Positions 1-8,300 of a stretch of DNA of 13,210 bases are shown in pieces. The position numbers and the translations under genes are program-made. The first letter of the stretch is position 1. Each line of letters starts with the position of its first letter. The notes beneath the pieces are model-generated. The model saw nothing but the letters and a program-made list of their open reading frames with translations. It ran no database searches and was not told the DNA's origin. This DNA comes from Salpingoeca rosetta (lineage: Eukaryota > Opisthokonta > Choanoflagellata > Craspedida > Salpingoecidae): contig NW_004754920.1 in the NCBI RefSeq assembly GCF_000188695.1, positions 1,128,318-1,141,527 on the forward strand. Reading direction: 5' to 3'.

Positions 1-234
1 CATACCACTCCTTCACTGTGCAGCACTTGATCCCTCACACGCACGCACAAACACTCACACACACACACACACACATACACACACACTCATGCACACTTAT
101 GCACACTTATGTACACACACTCATGCATATTCATGCGCACACACAACACAACATACACACACAACACACAACACACAACACACGCACCAACACCATCCTC
201 ACCCTGGTCCACTTCCATCCGTTCGCGCGCACAG
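1..234 (+). other. End of an upstream intron (partial)
   Basis: The donor is outside the window. The stretch is CA-rich, with a pure CA tract at 56-75, a tandem 10-mer GCACACTTAT at 91-100 and 101-110, and ACACACA-like units around 144-185. It ends in a moderately C/T-rich segment and the CAG acceptor at 232-234. No conserved dynein peptide can be read from it in any frame on the + strand. The intron interrupts the gene after two bases of a codon (phase 2). Confidence 0.85.
40..190 (+). repeat. CA-rich imperfect repeat region
   Basis: Mixture of CA dinucleotides (pure at 56-75), two copies of a GCACACTTAT 10-mer (91-110), and ACACACA/ACAAC units near 144-185, all within the upstream intron. 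Confidence 0.88.
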
Positions 235-504
235 CTTTGACCAGGACAGCGGGCTGGATGCGAAGATCAAGCTTGTCAACGACTACAACGAACTCATGCA
301 TGGTTTTCCCGCCAAAGACTTGCTGGCGGCGTCCGATACGGAGCAGCTGCGCCAGGCCCTTGTCACCATCTTCTCCCATCTCAAGCGCATCCGCAAGACA
401 AAATATCCTGTGAAACGCTGTCAGAATTTGATCCTGGCCATCTCCCGTGACATGGCCGCACAGCTCACAGCCATCCTCTCAAACCTCGAGCTCATGCACA
501 TGAG
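235..504 (+). CDS. DYNC1H1: Dynein heavy chain exon a: N-terminal tail
   Basis: Encodes about 90 residues of the tail, beginning FDQDSGLD and ending SNLELMHM. It contains the conserved stretches [23 protein letters not shown] and AISRDM of the dynein-1 tail. The acceptor is CAG at 232-234 after a C/T-rich stretch. The first base completes a codon from the unseen previous exon, probably serine because the family has S before F-D (inference). The donor is GTGCGT at 505, and the exon ends with two bases of a serine codon (phase 2). The tail forms the heavy-chain dimer and binds intermediate and light intermediate chains. Confidence 0.92.
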
Positions 505-1458
505 GTGCGTCGCATTGTTTCGTGTGTGTGTGTGTTGTGTGCGCCTGTGTGTGTGTGTGTGTGCGTGTGTTTGTGTGCGCCTGTGTGTGTGTCTGTGCCT
601 GCGTGTCATGTGTGATGTCTGTGCCTGCACCGCTGTCTGCACCGCTGCCTGCACTCGTGTCTGCACCCGTTGTCTGCTTTGCCTGCTTGTACCCAACTCC
701 TCGCCCTCAACGTGCTCCAATTCCCCCCCGCCCCGCGTCCTTCCTCCGCCGCTGCACCAGCTATGCCGACTTTGACCGCACGATCCACGGCTGCTCGCGC
801 CTCTTCAAGACGTGGGAGGAGGAGGTTGAGCGCTTCCGCACACAGCTGCGCATGCAACTGCGCCAGAACCCGGACCCGAACATGCGCACCCTCAAGATCC
901 TGCACCCCGAGCACCGGCCCCTGCAGGAGCGCATCGAGGAGCTCCGTACGTCGCACACACACACACGCACATGCATTGTTTTGTGTGGTTTGCCTTGGAC
1001 TGATGGCGGTGCGCCTGGTTGCAAGGCGTCTATTGTGGGTGCTTGTGCTTGTGTGGTTTCAGTATCAATGAGCTGATACTGCGTATATCCGTCTTGCGTG
1101 GTGTCCCTCCTCTCCATCCCTTTCCCATTCTTTCCTGGCCTCTCGATGACACTGCAGGCAAGTTCCGTGCGTCCCACGAGCAGCTGCGCAATGTGATTGA
1201 GCGCGTGTTGCGGGCGCCTGCGCCTGGCGAGGCCGTCACAGGTTCCCTGGATGCCCAGGACGTGCAGGCTGTGAAGGACGTCGATTCCGCCTACAACATG
1301 ATGAAAGACATTGACGCGCTCGACCTGTCGGACCAGGGCGCCAGGCTCTGGAGCACACGCCTCCAAGCGTCAGTTGCCATGACGAAAGCGTGCATATTTG
1401 TGTGTGTGTGTGCGTGTGTGCGTGTGTGTGTACATCTGTGTGTGTGTGTGTGTGTGTG

Positions 1459-1490
<32 letters not shown>

Positions 1491-4400
1491 CACCTGTGTG
1501 TGTGTGTGTGTGCACCTGTGTGTGTGTGGTTTCCTGTGTGCCTTTTTTTTTTTTGCGCGCGCGAACTGCAGCAATTACAGCATGTGTCCCTCACTCACCC
1601 CCTTTTTGTTCCCAAACCACGCCCGCCTCCCTCCCCAACTTCTTCAGGTACCACGACCGGATTGCGCTGGTTGAGGCGCGGGTGTCATCGAAGCTACGCG
1701 ACCAGCTTGGTGCTGCGCGCTCAGCCAATGACATGTTCCGCATCCTCTCCCGCTACGAGACGCTCGTCAACCGCAAGAACATCAAGAGCGAGATCAAGAG
1801 CCACAGCGGGCAGCTGCTCTCCCGCGTGCTGACAGACATTGACAAGCTGCACCACAAGTTTGCGGTGGAGTTTGAGGCGACCACCAACGCCCGCCTGAGC
1901 AAGGCCCGCGACGTGCCGCCCGTCTCCGCCAAGATTGTGTGGATCAAGCAGTTTGAGCACAAGCTCGACCTGTACCTCTCGCGCGTGGACAACGTGCTTG
2001 GCATTGGCTGGGACAAGCTGCCGGAGGGCAAGAAGCTCCGGCGGTCCGCAGAGGAGCTGCGCGCCAAGCTCGACCACGATGCCGTGTTCAACCACTGGCA
2101 GGAGCAGGCAGCCAAGCTCGAGCACTCGTCCTCCACCACCAAGGCCCTTGGCGTTGTGCAGAACAAGGCAGGGAAGCTGGAGCTGGTGGTGGACGTGCCA
2201 CGCGTCGCCATCGAGGCCAACAACGAGAGCCGCAACCTGAAGTTCCTGGGCCATCGCCCGCGCGTCGGGCTTGCGCGCAAGTTCATGTTCGCGCGCACGT
2301 CGTACTCGTTCTGCATGTCGCTGGACGGCAGCGTGCGCACGTACAAGCACACGCTGGCCAAGCTTGCTGACGCGCCCAAGCTCAAGCCGCTGGTGGCCAA
2401 GTACCACGACCGCATCCACCGGCTGCTGCACGACCACATTGACCTGACGTGGGGCGACCACCGCGTCGAGCGCTTTGTGGGCGATCTGGCCGAGAACACG
2501 CACATCTTCCAGGAGAAGGTGGACAGCGTCATCGCCGCAGACAGGCACATCCAGAAACAGGTGGCCGAGCTCGACACGTGCGCGCTGAGCAAGGTGACGC
2601 TGTCGCAGGTACTGGACGCGGTGCAGGCCGTGGTGGATGACCTTGACCGCCAGGCGTTCAGCCACTTGTCGACGTGGGTGCGTGACGTCGACGACCGCAT
2701 CAGCGACAAGCTGGAGGACCGCCTGCGCGAGGCCATGGCCCGCTGGACCAAGGCGCTCAACGAGTACGACCTGGTGCTGCCGCCCGGCGCCGCCATGGAC
2801 GTGATCCACGAGCACCGCCGCATCATCAAGCGCATCCCGCTGGAGATTCTCATCCACAACCAGATGCTGGTGGTGCACCCGCCCCCGGAGGCCGCCCGCG
2901 AGGCGCTGTTGCAGCAGCTGCAGCAGTACCTGGTGGTCATCACCAGCCTGCCGCGCATCCGCACGTCCAACCACGAGCTGCAGCCGACGCACACGGCGCG
3001 CTCGTCAAGCTCCTACTGCGGGCTGCTTGCACGCATGGCTGACGGCAACCAGCACCTGCTCAGCGCGTACTCTGCGATTGAGGCGCGCGTGGCCGCCATT
3101 GAGGAGTACGTGCAGGTGTGGATCCAGTACCAGGCGCTGTGGGACATGCAGACGGACAGCATCGTGGCCGCGCTCGGCGACGACCTGAACATGTGGAACC
3201 AGCTGCTGGTGGACATCAAGAAGGCGCGGCGCACGTTTGACACGGCCGAGACGTCCAAGGCGTTTGGCCCCGTGGAGGTCAACTACGGGCAGGTGCAGGC
3301 GCGCGTGATTATGAAGTACGATGCCCTGCACCGTGACATGCTCAACAAGTTTGGCAGCAAGATGGCCAACAAGATGCGCCGCTTCTTCGAGAGCGTGGGC
3401 GAGTCGCGCCAGGCGCTGGAGAAGGTGACGCTGGAGGGCGTGAGCACGGCGGACGCCGTGGCGTGCATCAAGACGCTGGGCGAGATGAAGCGCCGCCGCA
3501 AGCTGTGGATGCACGATCTGGAGCAGTTTACGGCCGGACAGAAGATTCTGGAGCGCCAGCGGTACCAGTTCCCGCGCGACTGGCTGTACCTGGACAACGT
3601 CGAGGGCGAGTGGGAGGCGTTCAACGAGATCCTGAACAAGAAGGATGGCGTGGTGCAGGGCCAGCTTGTGCCGCTGCAGATGAAGGTGGTGAGCGAGGAC
3701 CGCGCCATGGAGACGCGCGTGGCGTCGCTGCTTGATGACTGGGCGAAGAACAAGCCCGTGGGCGGCACCGTTCGCCCGGACGCCGCCGTCAACACGCTTG
3801 CCATCTACGAGGCGCGCTTTGACAAGCTCAAGGCCGAGTTTGACTCGCTCACGGAGGCGAAGGTTGCGCTCGACCTGCCCGTCGCCCGCGACGACCGCCT
3901 GGCGCAGAGCCTGCACGAGCTGCACGAGCTGCAGAGCAGCTGGTCCGAGCTGTCGCAGATCTGGGAGCGCATCAACGACCTGAAGCAGATTCCGTGGTCG
4001 GCGGTGGTGCCGCGCAAGCTCCGCGGAGCCCTGGAGGACCTGGTGAAGGACCTGAAGAACCTGCCCATGGGCGTGCGGGAGTACGAGTCGTACGAGTACA
4101 CCATGTCGCAGGTGAAGAGCTACGTCAAGGCGAACAAGCACATTGTGGACCTCAAGTCCGATGCGCTCAAGGACCGCCACTGGCGCAAGCTCATCCAGCT
4201 GCTTGGCGTGGACTGGGTTGTCACGGACATGGTGCTCGGCAATGTATGGGAGGTGGATCTGGACCGCCATGCAAAGGCCGTACAAGAGGTCATGGGCCAG
4301 GCACAGGTTGGTTCATCTTGGTGGTAGTGGTGGTGGTGGTGGTGGTGGTGGTGGTGGTGGTGGTGCAAGGCGAAGTTGAGCGAAATATGTGCCTTTATGT

Positions 4401-4516
4401 GACTGTGTGTATGCGTCTGTGTGTGTATGCGTCTGTTTGTGTCTGCCCTGTACCTGCGCCCTTGCTTGCTTGCTGGTCAGCATATTCCTACCCCCCCCCC
4501 CTCCTCAACACACACA

Positions 4517-4578
<62 letters not shown>

Positions 4579-5203
4579 GTACGATAGGGTGAGATGGGAC
4601 TTGAAGAGTATCTGCGGCAGGTGAAGGAGCTGTGGGCGGGCTTTGAGCTTGACCTCGTCGACTACCAGCACAAGACGTATCTGATTCGCGGGTGGGACGA
4701 CCTGTTCAACCAGCTCAAGGAGCACATCACGTCCATGGAGGCCATGCGCATGTCGCCCTACTTTGCTGCGTTTGAGGAGGAGGCGACCACGTGGTACGAC
4801 AAGCTCAACAAGATGTTCACCATCTACGACGTGTGGATGGACGTGCAGCGCCAGTGGGTGTACCTCGAGGGCATCTTCACCGGCAGCGCTGACATCAAGC
4901 ACCTCCTCCCCAACGAAACCTCTCGCTTCCAAACGTGAGACACTCCTTTAGTGTTTGTGTGTAGTTTGAGTGTGGGCGTGTGATCGTACGAGTGAGTGTG
5001 TACGTGGGTGTGGATGTGAGAGAGTGGGTGAGCGACACAACAAACGGAGACAGTGATGGCGGATGTGCTGCTGTGCTGCCGCACCCTCTTGTGCTTGACC
5101 AGTACTGTTGTGCGTTCTGCCGCTGCCATGATTTTGCGTTTCCAACAATCGCCTCTCCCGAATATGGTCAATCTGCGCTCACACACGTATCCACCTTAAC
5201 ATA

Positions 5204-5302
<99 letters not shown>

Positions 5303-8300
5303 CACACACGCCTCTTTTTTTTGTTTTTGTTTTTTTGCTCTCGACAACCCTCTCGCCCCCCCCCCCCACCCCCGCTTACACAAACAGCATCAGTGCGGAG
5401 TTTCTTGGGCTGATGAAGCGCGTGCAGCAGACGCGCATGGCAATTGACGTGCTTAACATCCCCGATGGCCAGAAGTCGCTTGAGCGCCTGGCAGACCTGC
5501 TTGGCAAGATCCAGAAGGCGCTGGGCGAGTATCTGGAGCGGGAGCGGCAGGCGTTCCCGCGCTTCTACTTTGTTGGCGACGAGGACCTGCTGGAGATTAT
5601 CGGCAACTCGAAGAACATTGACCGCATGCAGAAGCACTTTATCAAGATGTTTGCGGGCGTGCAGACCATCACCCTCAACGACGACCAGAGCTTGGTCACG
5701 GGCATCAGCTCCAAGGAGGGCGAGTTCGTGCCCTTTGTGCAGCCCGTGACGTGCAAGGACGTCAAGATCAACGTGTGGCTGACGCAGGTGCAGGAGCAGA
5801 TGCGCGTGTCGCTGGCCACCAGCCTGAACAAGGCCGTCACAGACCTGCGCGCCATGAGCGAGGACAAGTTCGACTTTGCCGCGTACAAGGCGTGGCTGGA
5901 CACGTACCAGGCGCAGCTGGTTGTGCTCGCGGCGCAAATCAACTGGAGCGAGCGCGTGGAGGCTGCGCTGGAGCAGGGCGGCGGTGCACAGCACCTGCAG
6001 CCGGTCATCGACCACGTCAACGAGGTGCTGTCTGCGCTCGCCGACACGGTCCTGCAGTACCAGCCTCCGATTCTGCGCAAGAAGCTGGAGCACACCATCA
6101 CGGAGCTCGTGCACCAGCGCGACGTGACGCGTGAGCTCGTGGCCACGGGCGCAACCAGCCCGCAGGACTTTGAGTGGCTCAAGTACATGCGCTTCTACTT
6201 CAACCCGCGCGAAGAGAACGTGCTGCAGCAGCTCACCATCTGCATGGCCAACACGCGCACCTTCTACGGGTTTGAGTACCTGGGGCTCGTGGACAAGCTT
6301 GTGCAGACGCCGCTCACGGACCGCTGCTTCCTCACCATGATGCAGGCGCTGGACATGAAGCAGGGCGGCAGCCCCTTTGGCCCCGCAGGCACGGGCAAGA
6401 CGGAGTCTGTCAAGGCGCTCGGCGCGCAGCTGGGCCGCTTCGTGCTGGTGTTCAACTGCGATGAGACGTTTGACTTCCACGCCATGGGCCGCATCTTCGT
6501 CGGTCTGTGCCAGGTGGGCGCGTGGGGCTGCTTTGACGAGTTCAACCGCCTGGAGGAGCGCATGCTCTCTGCGGTGTCGCAGCAGATCCAGACCATCCAG
6601 CTCACCCTCAAGGACGCCGCTCCAGGCACCACACCAACCACGGACCTGCTGGGCCGCACGGTGACAGTGAGCCCGAGCATGGCCATCTTCATCACCATGA
6701 ACCCGGGCTACGCGGGCCGCTCCAACCTCCCGGACAACCTCAAGAAGCTCTTCCGCCCACTGGCCATGACCAAGCCGGACAGGCAGCTGATTGCCCAGGT
6801 CATGCTCTTCTCGCAGGGGTTCCGCACCGCGGAGCAGCTCTCGCGCAAGATTGTGCCGCTGTTCATCCTGTGCCAGGAGCAGCTCTCCGCGCAGTCGCAC
6901 TACGACTTTGGCCTGCGCTCCCTCAAGGCCGTGCTCGTCAGCGCGGGCAACATCAAGCGGCAGCACCTGGAGGACCTGCGGGCGAAGATGCAGCAGCAGG
7001 AGGGCGGCGGCGACGAGCAGCAGGAGCGCGACCTGGCCGCGGCCATCGACGAGCAGGAGGTGCTGATCCAGAGCGTGACCCAGACCATGGTGCCCAAGCT
7101 TGTGGCGGACGACCTGCCTTTGCTGGACAGCCTGCTGAGCGACGTGTTCCCCGGGGTGCAGCCGCCGGCGCTGCCGCTCGCTGACCTGAAGAAGGCCATC
7201 GAGGAGGTGTGCGCAGACTGGCACTACGTGCTGAGCGACATGTTCATGATGAAGATCCTTCAAGTGTACCAGGTGTCGTGCCTGCAGCACGGGCTCATGC
7301 TGGTTGGCCCCTCTGGCAGCGGCAAGTCTGCGGCGTGGAAGGTTCTGAAGGAGGCCCTGCAGCGCATGGAGAAGGCGGAGGTGTTCACGCACGTGATTGA
7401 CCCCAAGGCAATCACCAAGGACGAGCTGTATGGCACGCTGGACCCGACCACGCGCGAGTGGACGGATGGCATCTTCACCCACGTCGTGCGCAAGATCTAC
7501 GACAACCAGCGCAACGAGCAGGACCATCGCCAGTGGATTGTGCTTGACGGCGACGTGGACCCAGAGTGGGTGGAGAACTTGAACAGCGTGCTGGACGACA
7601 ACAAGCTGCTGACGCTGCCCAACGGCGAGCGGCTCAGCCTGCCACCGTGCCTGCGCATCATGTTTGAGGTGAAGGACCTGAAGCACGCCACGCTTGCCAC
7701 CGTCTCGCGGTGCGGTATGGTGTGGTTCAGCGAGGACGTTGTGACGATTGACATGTACTTTGAGCGCTACCTCGGGCGCCTCGCCACAACGCCGTTCCCC
7801 GCAGAGGCCGCAGACGCCCTCAAGCCAAACGACATGCTGGAGGTACGCGAGGGGAGGGGAAGAGGAAGAGGAGCAGAGGGAAAGGGAGGGGAGCACAGCG
7901 ATCACAACATGCATCCGCCACATTTCGTCTGTGGTGGAACATTCGTACACCTTGTCACTCACTCACTCACTCACTCACTCACTCACTCACTCACTCACTC
8001 ACGCATACACACTGGTACACATTCACTCACGCACAATCACAATTCTCAAACCACCCAACACCCACCCCGCCCCCAAACCAATGCAGATCCAGCAGGGCGT
8101 TGCGGAGGTGCTGTCGCCCTATTTGAGCGATGGTGGACTGGCCATGACGGCGATTGACTACGCACGGGACCTGTTCCACATTATGGAGTTTTCCAACATG
8201 CGCAGCGTCAACTCGTTCCTGTCCATGCTCAACTTCATCCCGCGCGCCATTGCCGGTTACAATGCATCGCACCCCGACTTCCCCATGACACCCGAGCAGG

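Larger units (their letters stand above)
505..760 (+). other. Intron 1, GT-AG, 256 bases, phase 2
   Basis: Donor GTGCGT, acceptor CCAG. TG-rich DNA fills about 519-610, then comes a run of imperfect 12-base repeats (623-670), then a C/T-rich tract (about 721-759) before the acceptor. Removing it restores the conserved dynein reading across the serine codon. Confidence 0.9.
4307..4587 (+). other. Intron 4, GT-AG, 281 bases, phase 0
   Basis: Donor GTTGGT, acceptor ATAG. In order: (GGT)n at 4327-4365, TG-rich DNA at about 4386-4444, 11 C at 4491-4501, then CA repeat at 4508-4576. The acceptor AG is only 11 bases after the CA tract and has no pyrimidine tract next to it. The exon junction AQ-GEM is unambiguous. 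Confidence 0.9.
3790..6150 (+). other. Linker domain (DHC_N2-like), split over three exons
   Basis: The mechanical element that swings across the AAA ring during the power stroke. It is spread over exons d, e and f and is cut by the introns at 4307-4587 and 4935-5387. Landmark residues: [10 protein letters not shown] (from about 3805), [14 protein letters not shown] (4870-4911), [16 protein letters not shown] (5488-5535), [16 protein letters not shown] (from about 5563) and the closing [12 protein letters not shown] before AAA1. The edges are approximate because they come from family knowledge rather than a profile search. Confidence 0.85.

Noticed and set aside
1..234. Further coding exon upstream of 235
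   Set aside because: No + strand frame gives conserved dynein tail sequence, and the stretch is mostly CA repeat.
18..413. His/Thr-rich and Cys/Val-rich small open frames in CA/TG repeats
   Set aside because: Dinucleotide repeats have no stops, so they give open frames by chance. No start context, domain or conservation supports them.
1721..4285. Several minus-strand open frames of 400 or more codons opposite exon d
   Set aside because: Shadows of the conserved + strand exon, with biased composition and no motif.
1019..4327. A single long + frame beginning at an ATG at 1019
   Set aside because: The ATG lies in intron 2 and the frame reads through intron 3. Only parts of it (1158-1368 and 1648-4306) are dynein. 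The Cys/Val-rich segment between them is repeat.
7843..7900. Alternative exon extension giving a charged insert in AAA2
   Set aside because: The conserved Met-Leu precedes the donor and Ile-Gln follows the acceptor directly, so the extension would be after the place of the animal insert. No good alternative donor was seen that keeps the frame.
5179..7962. A 927-codon open frame on the minus strand
   Set aside because: Same cause: it is opposite the linker/AAA1/AAA2 exon and ends in a Cys-Val string from the CA microsatellite. It has no family resemblance, while the + strand in this interval is clearly dynein.
7955..8031. Possible CRISPR-like or regulatory array at the TCAC repeat
   Set aside because: Perfect tetranucleotide slippage repeat without spacers, inside a eukaryotic intron.
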